In this document: positions 26,561 to 35,015 of the stretch, in pieces
How the letters are laid out: the number at the start of each line of letters is the position of its first letter
Position numbering within the stretch: the first letter of the stretch is position 1
NCBI GenBank assembly: GCA_005502925.1
Contig: SCPD01000001.1
Location: 806,001-870,000 of the forward strand
DNA from: Rhizobiales bacterium Y(2018)
GTDB taxonomy: Bacteria; Pseudomonadota; Alphaproteobacteria; Rhizobiales; Aestuariivirgaceae
Reading direction: 5' to 3'
DNA length: 64,000 nt
Translations under genes and position numbers: made by a program
Notes under the pieces: generated by a model
What the model was told of the DNA's origin: nothing
Seen by the model: the letters and a program-made list of their open reading frames with translations, nothing else
Database searches by the model: none

Positions 26561-26635
26561 CCTGCAGATCCCTGCAGATCCGCTGTTAATCCGCTGCAAA
26601 TTCCGCTGCTTTTAACAGCGGAAGAACAGCGGATC
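26561..26635. repeat. nested hairpins and a 10-base direct repeat between convergent genes
   Basis: CCTGCAGATC is repeated in tandem (26561-26580). Then 11-base arms GATCCGCTGTT (26577-26587) and AACAGCGGATC (26625-26635) enclose an inner hairpin, TTCCGCTG / CAGCGGAA with a 7-base loop (26601-26623). The motif CCGCTG or its complement occurs seven or more times in about 110 bases. Its place between the convergent permease and HAD genes suggests a two-way terminator. Confidence 0.6.
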
Positions 26636-26636
26636 T

Positions 26637-27257
26637 CTAAATCGCGAAGCCGAGACTGCGCAGATCGCGCGCCAGAGTCTCGGGCGATGTGAAATGCAAG
26701 GCATGCATGCCGGCGGCGCGGGCGCCTTCGACATTGCGCGCGCTGTCGTCGATGAACACCGCCGTTTCCGGCCTCACCTTGTAGCGGTCGCAGAAGAGAT
26801 CGAAGATCTCCCGGTCGGGCTTGAGCATACGTTCATCGCCCGATACCACGATGCCGGCGAAGGTCTTCAGGAACGGAAAACGCTCGAGCGCCTCGCGGAA
26901 CTTGTCCTGGTTCCAGTTGGTGATGGCATAGAGCGGCACGTTGTTGCGCTTGAGCGTATCGAGGATCGCGACGGTGCCTTTGATCGGGCCTGAGATCGTC
27001 TCATGCCAGCGCTCGTCATAAGCGCGGATCGCCGGGTGCCATTTCTCGGGATGCTGCGTGACGAGCAGATCGACCGCGTCCTTGAAACTGCGGCCCTTGT
27101 CCTGCTCGACATTCCAGGCGGTCGTGCAGATATTCGCCAGGAACCACTCCATCTCCGCCTCGCGGTCCTCGAAGATCTGGCGGTAGAGATAACGCGGGTC
27201 CCAGGAGACGAGCACATTGCCGATATCGAAGACGACGGTGGTCGGATGGGCGGTCAT
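26637..27257 (-). CDS. HAD-superfamily hydrolase
   Basis: A 206-residue HAD phosphatase-like protein with motif I VVFDIGNVLVSWDPR (two Asp replaced in part: DIGNV has the nucleophile Asp, the second acidic residue is not in the usual DxD place), motif II AITNWN, and motif IV VFIDDSARNVEGA. DxG-type motif I (DIGNV) is usual in the YihX/HAD-like subgroup acting on small phosphorylated compounds. The start ATG overlaps the der stop by four bases, so the two are co-translated. The frame remains open far upstream inside der, which is a shadow. Confidence 0.85.
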   Translation of the reverse strand: MTAHPTTVVFDIGNVLVSWDPRYLYRQIFEDREAEMEWFLANICTTAWNVEQDKGRSFKDAVDLLVTQHPEKWHPAIRAYDERWHETISGPIKGTVAILDTLKRNNVPLYAITNWNQDKFREALERFPFLKTFAGIVVSGDERMLKPDREIFDLFCDRYKVRPETAVFIDDSARNVEGARAAGMHALHFTSPETLARDLRSLGFAI

Positions 27258-28603
27258 TTTTTGTCCTTGTCGAAGGGATTGCGGCCGCCGCGCCGGTTGA
27301 AACGCAAAGGAGTGCCCCACAGCTCGAAATCCTCGCGCAAGCCATTCATCAGATAACGCACATAGGACTCGGGCAGATGGTCGAGCTGGTTGCCGAAGAG
27401 CGAGATGGTCGGCGGGCGCGCGCGCACCTGCGTCGCGTATCTGATCTTGATGCGCCGTCCCGAAGGCGCCGGCGGGGGGTTGCGCTCCAGCATCTTCTCG
27501 AGCCAGCGATTGAGCTGGCCGGTCGAGATGCGGGTATTCCACTTCTCCACCGCGGCGAAGACCGCTTCCATCAGCTTGTCGAGGCCCTTCTCCTGCTGCG
27601 CCGAGAGAGGAACGATAGTGACGCCGCGGATCTCCGGCAGGATGTCGGCGATGTCGTCCTTCACATCCTTGAGGCGCTTCTGCTTGTCTTCGACCAGGTC
27701 CCATTTCGACAGAGCGAGCACGACGGCCCTGCCCTCCTGGGCGGCGAGATCGGCGAGGGTGAGATCCTGCCGCTCGATCTCCATCGAGGCGTCGATCAGC
27801 ACGATGACGGCATCGGCGAAGCGGATGGCACGCAAGCCGTCGGCCACCGCGAGCTTCTCGATCTTGCCGGTGACGCGCGATTTGCGCCTTATGCCGGCGG
27901 TGTCCCACAAGGTGACGGGCTTGTCGCGCCACGACCAGTCGATGGCGATGGCGTCGCGCGTGATGCCGGCCTCGGGGCCTGTCAGCACGCGATCGGCGCC
28001 CAGCAAGGTATTGACCAGCGTGGACTTGCCGGCATTGGGCTGGCCGATGATGGCGAGCTTGAGCGGCTTGCCTTCGGCATCCTCCTCCTCTTCCTCGTCC
28101 TCCACCTCGCGCTTCACAAAGGGTTCAAGCGCATCATAGAGCTCGTTCATGCCCTCGCCATGTTCGGCGGAAATGGCGATCGGATCGCCAAGTCCCAGCG
28201 AGAAGGCATCGAGCGCGCCGAACTCCCCGGCCCGGCCCTCGGCCTTGTTGGCGAGAACGATGACCGGCTTGCCGTGGCGCCTGAGCTTGGCGGCGAATTC
28301 GCGGTCGACCGGCGTCACGCCCGTTTTGGCATCGACGACGAAGAGGCAGACATCGGCATCGGTGATCGCCGTTTCCGACTGGGCGCTCATGCGGTCTTCG
28401 AGGCTGCCGCGCGGGGCGGCGTCGAGGCCGGCCGTGTCGAACAGGCGGAAACTCAGATCGGCCAGATGGGCCTCGCCCTCGCGGCGGTCACGCGTGACGC
28501 CGGGCTGGTCGTCGACCAGCGCCAGCTTGCGGCCGACCAGACGATTGAACAGCGTCGATTTGCCGACATTCGGTCGGCCCAGGATCGCGACTTTGGCTTG
28601 CAT
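27254..28603 (-). CDS. der: ribosome biogenesis GTPase Der (EngA)
   Basis: A 449-residue tandem GTPase. First G domain: GRPNVGKSTLFNRL near residue 8, DTAGLD, NKAE. Second: GQPNAGKSTLVNTLLG, DTAGIR, SKWD. Then the KH-like domain ending in RFNRRGGRNPFDKDKK. An acidic linker (VEDEEEEEDAE) joins the G domains. Der is essential for 50S subunit assembly. It precedes the HAD gene with an ATGA overlap. Confidence 0.96.
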   Translation of the reverse strand: MQAKVAILGRPNVGKSTLFNRLVGRKLALVDDQPGVTRDRREGEAHLADLSFRLFDTAGLDAAPRGSLEDRMSAQSETAITDADVCLFVVDAKTGVTPVDREFAAKLRRHGKPVIVLANKAEGRAGEFGALDAFSLGLGDPIAISAEHGEGMNELYDALEPFVKREVEDEEEEEDAEGKPLKLAIIGQPNAGKSTLVNTLLGADRVLTGPEAGITRDAIAIDWSWRDKPVTLWDTAGIRRKSRVTGKIEKLAVADGLRAIRFADAVIVLIDASMEIERQDLTLADLAAQEGRAVVLALSKWDLVEDKQKRLKDVKDDIADILPEIRGVTIVPLSAQQEKGLDKLMEAVFAAVEKWNTRISTGQLNRWLEKMLERNPPPAPSGRRIKIRYATQVRARPPTISLFGNQLDHLPESYVRYLMNGLREDFELWGTPLRFNRRGGRNPFDKDKK

Positions 28604-28616
28604 CTGATCGTCCTAG

Positions 28617-28715
28617 AGCAAATCCCGCCAAAGTTGAAGACTTTGGCGATCAGGATTTGCTTCAACAAAATTGATTGGCGCGAATCCTCATCGGCGAAGT
28701 GATTCCACTTCGCCG
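28617..28715. repeat. two dispersed hairpin elements between bamB and der
   Basis: The first hairpin (28617-28661) pairs AGCAAATCC...GCCAAAGT with ACTTTGGC...GGATTTGCT. The second (28692-28715) is copy 2 of the CGGCGAAGTG / CACTTCGCCG repeat seen at 13995-14018, here with outer arms GCGCGAATCC / GGATGCGCGC. They lie in the 121-base space between two minus-strand housekeeping genes. Confidence 0.7.
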
Positions 28716-28724
28716 GGATGCGCG

Positions 28725-30032
28725 CTAGCGCAATGCGATCAGCTGGGCATCATCAGAAAGCAGATAGACCGTGCCGTTAGCGATGACGGGGGCAATATAG
28801 AAGGAATCACCCACTTTCGTGGTGTTGAGGACCTCGCCGGTCTGCGCCGAGATACTAGCGAGCTGGCCGTCGGAGCTGACCACCAGCAGACGGCCGCCGC
28901 CCAGAACGGGGCCGGCCCAGATCTTGCCCGGCAGTTCCTTGCTCCAGCGCACGGCGCCGGTGCGGCGCGACAAGGCCATCAAGGTCTTGCCGTTGATGAT
29001 GACGAAGACATGGTCGCCCGCCACCCAAGGGGTTTGCGAGCCCGATATGTCGCGGGTCCATTGCCGGTCGCCGCTCTGTAGCGAGAAGGCCGCCATGCGG
29101 CCGGCGTTGGAGATGGCAAAGACCTGGCCGCCTTCGATGACCGGGCGGCCGGCGACGCTGCCGATATTGGTGGCGGTGGCGGCCGGATCGTTCGAGGTCA
29201 GCGCGTCGCTCCAGGCTTCGAGCCCGTCGCTCGAATTGAAGGCGATGATCTCGCCGGCGGTGGTCGGAATGACGACGAAACCCTGCGAGACGGCCGGGCT
29301 CGGGCTCGAGGCGATGGTCGCCCGTCCGCCGGTGCCCTGGTACTTCCACACCTCACCGCCATCGCTGGCGCGGAGCGCGAAGACCTCATTGCTGGAGCCG
29401 GTGAAATAGATCGTGCCATTGGCGACGGTAGGCGCGGCGCGTACCGGGGCGCCGAGCTTCTTGCGCCACAGAATGGCGCCGGTCGAGGCGTCGAGCGCCA
29501 GGGCCTCCCCGAAAACCGAGGTGGCATAGACGCGCTGGCCGTCGGAAGCGAGGCCGCCGCCGAAAGCGCGGGTGCTCTTGCCTTCCGGAATGAGCGAGAC
29601 GCGCCAGGCCTGGCCGCCGCCCGAGGTTCGGATCGCCGTCACGTTGCTGCGCGAATCGAGCACATAGGCGGTGCCGCCGACGATGATCGGGCTCGCCACG
29701 ATGCGGCCATCGCCCGAGGTGCCTTCACCGGCGCTCGCCGCCCAGGCGCGCGACAGCGTGGCGCCGGCCGAGAGATTGCCGAAGGAATTAGTGGCCTGGC
29801 CACCGGGCTGCGCCCAGCTGGAATTGGTCTCGGCGGTCGGGATGACGATCGGCTCGCTCGACGTCTCGTTCTGCGGGGCGGAGGACTCGCTCGGCGACAG
29901 CACGCTTTCGCGCTTGCCGGGCAGCACCACGTCCTTCTCGCCGGTGACGCCTTCGAGCAGCTTCGAGGCCGAGCCGCAGCCGGTGAGGAAAAGTGATGTC
30001 GCCAGGATCGGCCAAAGCCTCGAAAATCGCAT
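28725..30032 (-). CDS. bamB: outer membrane assembly lipoprotein BamB (PQQ-like beta-propeller)
   Basis: A 435-residue lipoprotein. The lipobox FLTGC places the lipidated Cys at residue 19. The mature part has repeated WD40-like PQQ blades (DASTGAILWRKKLGAPVRAAPTV, RASDGGEVWKYQG, SLQSGDRQWTRDISGS, RRTGAVRWSKELPGKIWAGPVL in fragments). BamB helps the BAM complex insert outer-membrane beta-barrels. The neighbours, a YfgM-like TPR protein upstream and der downstream, match the order yfgM-bamB-der found in E. coli. Confidence 0.9.
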   Translation of the reverse strand: MRFSRLWPILATSLFLTGCGSASKLLEGVTGEKDVVLPGKRESVLSPSESSAPQNETSSEPIVIPTAETNSSWAQPGGQATNSFGNLSAGATLSRAWAASAGEGTSGDGRIVASPIIVGGTAYVLDSRSNVTAIRTSGGGQAWRVSLIPEGKSTRAFGGGLASDGQRVYATSVFGEALALDASTGAILWRKKLGAPVRAAPTVANGTIYFTGSSNEVFALRASDGGEVWKYQGTGGRATIASSPSPAVSQGFVVIPTTAGEIIAFNSSDGLEAWSDALTSNDPAATATNIGSVAGRPVIEGGQVFAISNAGRMAAFSLQSGDRQWTRDISGSQTPWVAGDHVFVIINGKTLMALSRRTGAVRWSKELPGKIWAGPVLGGGRLLVVSSDGQLASISAQTGEVLNTTKVGDSFYIAPVIANGTVYLLSDDAQLIALR

Positions 30033-30041
30033 GTTCAGACC

Positions 30042-30701
30042 TTACTTTTTGGCGGTCAGAAGCGGGGTCACCACTTCGAGCAGCATCTGGGCGCGCTGGC
30101 GCAGCTCGAGCGACACAGTCTGATCGGCAATGATGGCATTGAGATAGCGATCGGCCATGGTGTAGTCGCCGGTGCGATAGGCGGCGAGCGCGAAGATCTC
30201 GCGCGCCATGCCGCGCCATGGGCTCGTATCGTTGTCGAAGGCGCCGAGCCGGCTGATGAGCTCGGCGGGCGCCAGCTTGTCGGTCAGGGCATAACCGGCC
30301 CGCAGGCGCGCCAGATCGCGCAGAGATTGGGCGTTGGCCTGGTCATTGGCGACCTTGTCGTAGATCGCCACCGCCTCATCGGTCTTGCCGCTGCCGGCGA
30401 GCGCGGCGGCGCGGCGCAATTCGGCCAATTTGGCATAGCCCGAATGGTCGATGGCGGCGAAAGCCGCCTCCGCATCGGCGGTTTTGCCCTCTTCGAGCTT
30501 CTTCACCCCGTCGGAAAAGACCCTGGCGGCGCCTTCCGATTGGGTCAGCTGCCAGTACTGCCAGCCTTTGAATCCGCCGACGCCCAGGATGATGGCCAGA
30601 GCCAAGGCCGTGAAATAACTACCATATTGGGTCCAGAGCTTCTTGGCCTGGTCTTGGCGGACTTCTTCGTCCACTTCTCTGAATAGCGATTCATCGCTCA
30701 C
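30042..30701 (-). CDS. YfgM-like TPR membrane protein
   Basis: A 219-residue protein with a cytoplasmic N-terminus (SLFREVDEEVRQDQAKKLWTQYGSY), one membrane segment (ALALAIILGVGGFKGW) and a C-terminal helical repeat domain with alanine-rich TPR-like pairs. In E. coli, YfgM is an ancillary subunit of the Sec translocon that hands clients to periplasmic chaperones. It lies nine bases before bamB, as in many proteobacteria. Assignment rests on architecture and context. Confidence 0.8.
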   Translation of the reverse strand: MSDESLFREVDEEVRQDQAKKLWTQYGSYFTALALAIILGVGGFKGWQYWQLTQSEGAARVFSDGVKKLEEGKTADAEAAFAAIDHSGYAKLAELRRAAALAGSGKTDEAVAIYDKVANDQANAQSLRDLARLRAGYALTDKLAPAELISRLGAFDNDTSPWRGMAREIFALAAYRTGDYTMADRYLNAIIADQTVSLELRQRAQMLLEVVTPLLTAKK

Positions 30702-30780
30702 TTGACTGAGGCTCCCGAGCTGCCGTCATTAACACTTTGATGAAGCTGCTAATTTAGCCAAACGGCCAAATCAAGGCAAA

Positions 30781-32145
30781 TTACGCGCCGACCTCGAAGG
30801 AGGTCAGCAACCCGGCGTCGGCCCGCTCCGCCACCGTGCTCTGAATACCCCACCGGCCGGGATTGTCGGCCACGAAGCCCAGCTTCACCTGAGCCCCGGC
30901 CGGCACGACCACCGTGTCGCGGAACGGGGTGGGCAGATCCTCGATGACCCGCCAGACATGGCCATGGATATGGAGCGGCTGATCGAATTTGGTGCGGTTG
31001 TTCACGTCCAGGACCACCGTCTCACCCAGGGTAAAGCTTTCCCAGGGCTCGGCGCTGAGGCCGGCGGTGCCGTTGATGGCCCAGGCCATGCCCTTCTCCA
31101 GGAGCGCCCGGAGATCGAGCTTTTCCCCGGCATAGACGGCGCCGGTCATGCCGCCCTTCTCGCCGCCCTCGATCAGGAAAGGCACGGTCCGCGCCTTGGT
31201 CATGTCGATCGCGGTGGTGACCGGGTTGGGCGGCAAAGCGAAATTGTCGGGCAGCACGATCTCGGCCGCAGGCCCTGTGCGGGTGAGATAGGCGGCCTCG
31301 ATGACGTCCTCGAACAGATTGACGGCGAGCGTCAGGGTCTCCTCGCTTTCGGCAAGCAGCAGGTCACCGCGTTGCCCGGGCGCCAGAACGAGCCCGGCAG
31401 TGCCGAGCTGGCGTGGCGGCACCGGCTGGCCGTCCTCGGCGATGATCAGCGGGTCCGCCCCTTTGATGAGGATCGACATGGTGCGGATATTGGCGGCGTT
31501 GAGGACACGCAGGCGCACCAGCCCCTGCGGGATGTCGATCTTCGGCCGATAGGCGCCATTGACCGTGAACCAGTTGCCGAGCCGGCCCTGGCCGATCGCG
31601 TCCTCGAGATTGCCGAACGTCGCGGCATCGATCTGGCCGTCATCGGTCAGCCGCCAGTCGTCGAAAGTGAGCGGCAGATCGCTGAAGGCCGGCAACGGCT
31701 CCTTCTCGGCGACCTCGAGGAGAGCATAGAGCCCCATCTCACGCTGGCGCGAGACATCGGCGACGGGCGACAACCAGAAGGTGCCGGCGTCCGGCGGGGT
31801 GAAGACGCAGTCGAAGGCATTGTCCTCGCCCGGCACCACCGAGATGCTCATCATCTCGGAGGGGCCGCGCACGCCATACCAGTGGAGCGCCATCGGCCGG
31901 TCGAGCATGTTGACGAAACGGACCTTGAATTCCTCGCCCTGCCTGGCTCTGAGCAAGGGTGGCGGCCACTGGCCGGACAGGCTTTCGAGCTTGGTCGCCG
32001 GGCGATCGGCCTCCATGAGGCGTCCCTCGGCCGCGCGCGCGGTCAGGACGACAAAACCGTCCTCGGCCGTCTGGGCCTCCAGACGGCAAGGCAAGGCGGC
32101 CAGAGCCGCGCCGCCGGCAATGAACGAACGCCTGGAGAGGATCAT
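30781..32145 (-). CDS. multicopper-oxidase-fold protein lacking most copper ligands
   Basis: A 454-residue three-cupredoxin protein with a Tat signal (SRRSFIAGG, then AALAALP). The fold is clear (NMLDRPMALHWYG, GTFWL, RLRVLNAANIRT, LHIHGHVWRV), but the copper motifs are eroded. The first site is HWYG (88-91) instead of HWHG. The second, normally W-x-HxH, is FWLSPVAD (123-130) without His. HIHGH (392-396) survives. The last site, normally HCHxxxH, reads WGIQSTVAE (432-440) with no His or Cys. Without T1 and T2/T3 ligands it cannot be a normal oxidase. It may be a structural protein like FtsP/SufI, a known copper-free member, or retain one metal site. Confidence 0.82.
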   Translation of the reverse strand: MILSRRSFIAGGAALAALPCRLEAQTAEDGFVVLTARAAEGRLMEADRPATKLESLSGQWPPPLLRARQGEEFKVRFVNMLDRPMALHWYGVRGPSEMMSISVVPGEDNAFDCVFTPPDAGTFWLSPVADVSRQREMGLYALLEVAEKEPLPAFSDLPLTFDDWRLTDDGQIDAATFGNLEDAIGQGRLGNWFTVNGAYRPKIDIPQGLVRLRVLNAANIRTMSILIKGADPLIIAEDGQPVPPRQLGTAGLVLAPGQRGDLLLAESEETLTLAVNLFEDVIEAAYLTRTGPAAEIVLPDNFALPPNPVTTAIDMTKARTVPFLIEGGEKGGMTGAVYAGEKLDLRALLEKGMAWAINGTAGLSAEPWESFTLGETVVLDVNNRTKFDQPLHIHGHVWRVIEDLPTPFRDTVVVPAGAQVKLGFVADNPGRWGIQSTVAERADAGLLTSFEVGA

Positions 32146-32233
32146 CGATCATCCCATTCCGATTCGGAGGTGTTATAGCAATTCCGAACCATCCTGACTT
32201 GGGATTGTTTCAGTCCCAAGTCTTTCAGGGAGG

Positions 32234-33052
32234 TCAGTCCTTGGATTCGTAAATATTGGCCTTGCCGGGGAAGCTCCGTGTACGGACTTCCGTGGCATAG
32301 GAGCTAATCGCTTTGTCGATCGCCTTGCCGACCTCGCCGAATTCGCGCACGAATTTGGGCACGCGCGGCGACAGGCCCAGCATGTCCTCCATCACGAGGA
32401 TTTGACCGTCGCATTCGGCCGAAGCGCCGATGCCGATGGTCGGGATGGGGATGGCTTTGGTGATGCGGGCCGCCAACGGCTCGACCACCGCCTCGAGCAC
32501 GACGCAGAAGGCGCCGGCCTCGGTGACGATCCTGGCGTCCTCCTCGATCTCGGCCCACTGGTCGCGCTTGCGGCCTTGCGTCTTGAAGCCGCCCAGCACA
32601 TTGATCGATTGCGGGGTGAGGCCGATATGGGCGACGATCGGAATGCCGCGCTCGACCAGGAAGCGGATGGTCTCGCCCATGCGCCGCCCGCCTTCGAGCT
32701 TGATCGCGCCGCATTGCGTTTCCTTGACGATCTTCGCGGCATTGCGGAAGGCCTGGGCCGGGCTTTCCTCATAGGTGCCGAAGGGCATGTCGACGACCAC
32801 CAGCGCCCGCTTGGTGCCGCGCATCACGGCGCGGCCGTGAATGATCATCAGCTCGAGCGGCACCGGCAGGGTCGATTCAAAACCATGCATGACCATGCCG
32901 AGCGTGTCGCCGACGAGAAGGAAGTCGACATATTTATCGGCGATCGCCGCCGTATGGGCGTGATACGAAGTCAGGGCGACAATCGGATCGCCCCCCTTGC
33001 GCGCGGTGATGTCGGGAGCGGTGAGACGCTTCTGATCGGTATGAAGTGACAT
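32234..33052 (-). CDS. panB: 3-methyl-2-oxobutanoate hydroxymethyltransferase
   Basis: A 272-residue PanB, which makes ketopantoate for pantothenate and CoA. Motifs: [29 protein letters not shown] in parts with the metal-binding Asp, [25 protein letters not shown], and [24 protein letters not shown] 33052 is preferred to an in-frame codon 12 residues earlier. No panC follows. Confidence 0.93.
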   Translation of the reverse strand: MSLHTDQKRLTAPDITARKGGDPIVALTSYHAHTAAIADKYVDFLLVGDTLGMVMHGFESTLPVPLELMIIHGRAVMRGTKRALVVVDMPFGTYEESPAQAFRNAAKIVKETQCGAIKLEGGRRMGETIRFLVERGIPIVAHIGLTPQSINVLGGFKTQGRKRDQWAEIEEDARIVTEAGAFCVVLEAVVEPLAARITKAIPIPTIGIGASAECDGQILVMEDMLGLSPRVPKFVREFGEVGKAIDKAISSYATEVRTRSFPGKANIYESKD

Positions 33053-33115
33053 GGCGGCAAACCTATCGCGGTTGCGTTTGCCCGGCAACTATTTTTGTGC
33101 ACCGCACAAAATCTA

Positions 33116-33676
33116 TTATAGCGTCAGCGTCACCACCGGCACGCCGGTGAAAAGCGGGTGCAGCTGCGCGAAGACGCCATAAAGCGCCACGCCGATGATG
33201 ATCGAGATGACGTCATGGCCCTGGCGGATCTCGGGCGACGGCCTGACACCATTGGCGAAGCCGAGACCCAGATGCGCCAGGGCATAGAGGAGCATGCCGC
33301 CAAACAGGATGAGGCTCGCCACATCGCCATTGGCGCACAGATGGCCGATGGCCCAGAACACGACGCCCCAGGCCAGCGGGAAACGCAATATCTGGCGCAG
33401 CTTGCCGCGGAAGAGAAAGATGCCGAGACAGAGGAAAGCGACGAGCACGAGGATGAAGGTCGCCATTTTGCCCCAGCTCGGCACGTCATAGACGATTTCC
33501 AGCGGCGCGCCGCGCCAGCCGAGCACGATAAGGACGAGCGGCAAAAGCGAGACGATGCCGAAGCCCGGCCCGAAGAATTTACCCAAGCGCCGGCGCAAGG
33601 CCGCCTTGGCTTCCGGCAGAGCAAGGGTCAGGTGGCAGACGGCGAAGAGCGCTACGCCCAAGGCGAGAAGTGTCAT
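33116..33676 (-). CDS. NnrU family membrane protein, second copy
   Basis: A 186-residue protein with about six hydrophobic segments. Shared family parts are FPLAWGVVFWAIGHLCANGD and a C-terminal GHDVISIIIGVALYG. It overlaps the upstream paralogue by four bases. NnrU proteins were found with denitrification regulators, but the family also includes heme/isoprenoid-linked members (15-cis-zeta-carotene isomerase type). No nitrogen-oxide gene is present here, so function stays open. Confidence 0.8.
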   Translation of the reverse strand: MTLLALGVALFAVCHLTLALPEAKAALRRRLGKFFGPGFGIVSLLPLVLIVLGWRGAPLEIVYDVPSWGKMATFILVLVAFLCLGIFLFRGKLRQILRFPLAWGVVFWAIGHLCANGDVASLILFGGMLLYALAHLGLGFANGVRPSPEIRQGHDVISIIIGVALYGVFAQLHPLFTGVPVVTLTL

Positions 33677-34248
33677 GCGATGATGGGCAGATTGAAGACG
33701 TAAGGATGAATCACAAAGAGGAAGAGGAGATAGAGCACGATGCCGACGACAGCGGCGATCACATCCGATCTCACGCGCGGCTCATGGGTTGGGACCTTGC
33801 CACGCGCTGTCGACAGGACGATGTCGAGAGCCGCAAGGACCAGAATGGAGGCGAACAAGTAGACACCGGGCCGATCGCCATTGGCCATGAGATGCGCCAC
33901 CGCCCACAGGCCGAAGCCGATCGACATCGGGTGCTTGAGCCAGCTTTTCAGATAACCCTTGCCATGCGAGGCGCCGATGAGAATGAAGGCCAGCAGGACC
34001 AGGGTCATGGCGAGATGGCGGGCCCAGGGCGCCGGCGTGTAGAGATAGTCCGTCCCCTCGAGCATGCCGCGGGTCGTGTAGAAGCCATAGATCATAAGAG
34101 CGAGGCCGACGAGCGAAACGAGCGAGAACACGCCCTTATAGGGCCCCTCGCCCATACGGCCGAGCAAGCCTTCGCGCAGGCGCGGCAGCAGCATCACGGC
34201 CAGATGCGAGCCGGCAAAAATGATTATCCCGATAATGAGCAGTGTCAT
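33673..34248 (-). CDS. NnrU family membrane protein, first copy
   Basis: A 191-residue protein with about six hydrophobic segments and the NnrU landmarks LKHPMSIGFGLWAVAHLMANGD (LKHPM carrying the conserved His) and LLIIGIIIFAGSHLAVMLLP at the N-terminus. It is paralogous with and translationally coupled to the next gene (ATGA overlap), suggesting a heterodimer or recent duplication. It keeps the motif histidine that the second copy has replaced (LRFPL). Confidence 0.8.
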   Translation of the reverse strand: MTLLIIGIIIFAGSHLAVMLLPRLREGLLGRMGEGPYKGVFSLVSLVGLALMIYGFYTTRGMLEGTDYLYTPAPWARHLAMTLVLLAFILIGASHGKGYLKSWLKHPMSIGFGLWAVAHLMANGDRPGVYLFASILVLAALDIVLSTARGKVPTHEPRVRSDVIAAVVGIVLYLLFLFVIHPYVFNLPIIA

Positions 34249-34261
34249 GGTCTCTTACCTC

Positions 34262-34615
34262 TCAGCGGCCGTAGTAACGGCAGCGCCAGCCTTTGCTTGT
34301 CCAATTGATCAGGAGGCTCGAGGCGTTGAACTGCTCGCGGCAGAGGTCGAACGCCTCCGACCGCGACATCGGCTTGCGGCCCTTTTTGCCCTCGCCCACG
34401 CAAAGGGCGGTTTCACGGTCCTCGCCGTTCAGCACCTTGATCGGGTAACGGCTGTAGAGCGTCGAGCACGCCCAGGCCTGGGAGTCCAGCTTCATGTCCC
34501 AGTCCTTCGCCGAAGCGCCCTGAGGCAATATGGCGATGCCGAGCCCGATGCCCAAAAAGAGCAGCGCGGCTTTGGTGGCAGATGGATAATCCATTGTTAC
34601 GGCCCGATGATTCAT
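34262..34615 (-). CDS. small secreted cysteine protein, tandem paralogue 3
   Basis: A 117-residue exported protein with a signal peptide (LLFLGIGLGIAILPQGASA, cleavage near ASA/KD). The C-terminal part matches the two genes upstream: SRSEAFDLCREQFNASS and then GWRCRYYGR. It has four Cys in the mature part. The middle (WDMKLDSQAWACSTLYSRYPIK) is longer than in its paralogues, so it is the most divergent member. The start could also be the seventh-codon downstream Met. Function unknown. Confidence 0.75.
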   Translation of the reverse strand: MNHRAVTMDYPSATKAALLFLGIGLGIAILPQGASAKDWDMKLDSQAWACSTLYSRYPIKVLNGEDRETALCVGEGKKGRKPMSRSEAFDLCREQFNASSLLINWTSKGWRCRYYGR

Positions 34616-34668
34616 GTTCGGACCACTCTGCCACCAATTTCACCTGGGGTGAAGCGCGACGGAACTAC

Positions 34669-34989
34669 TCAGTAATTGCCGGAATAGAGACAGTGCCAGC
34701 GCCCGCCCTTCTTCTGCATCACGATCATCGTGGGGTTGAGCTTGCGCTTGCAATATTCATAAACCTCCTGGCGCGACGCCGTCTCGGACGGGCCCTCCTG
34801 GCAGACGATCTGACCGTTCTTCTTGATGACGACGCTAGTGACGTCCTTGCCATATTTGGCGCGGCAGGCGGCCATCGCCTGCTTCTTCGAGATACCGGCC
34901 TCTGCGGTTGTGGCGAGCCCCATCACCATGAAGCTGGTGAGCGCGCCGGCAAGCGCGAGTTTGAGGATTGCCGTCCTTGTCGACTTCAT
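34669..34989 (-). CDS. small secreted cysteine protein, tandem paralogue 2
   Basis: A 106-residue exported protein with a signal peptide ending ATTAEA. The mature part has SKKQAMAACRAKYGKDV, KKNGQIVCQEG, SRQEVYEYCKRKLNP and GGRWHCLYSGNY, giving four conserved Cys. The same layout occurs in the upstream neighbour. It is basic (many Lys/Arg) and probably disulfide-bonded in the periplasm or outside. Function unknown. Confidence 0.8.
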   Translation of the reverse strand: MKSTRTAILKLALAGALTSFMVMGLATTAEAGISKKQAMAACRAKYGKDVTSVVIKKNGQIVCQEGPSETASRQEVYEYCKRKLNPTMIVMQKKGGRWHCLYSGNY

Positions 34990-35015
34990 GAAACGTACTC
35001 TCTTTCTGGAATGAA

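Noticed and set aside
27258-27932. Upstream extension of the HAD protein frame inside der
   Set aside because: The frame is open but Arg/Gly-rich shadow sequence; the HAD fold starts at ATG 27257, which overlaps the der stop in the usual way.
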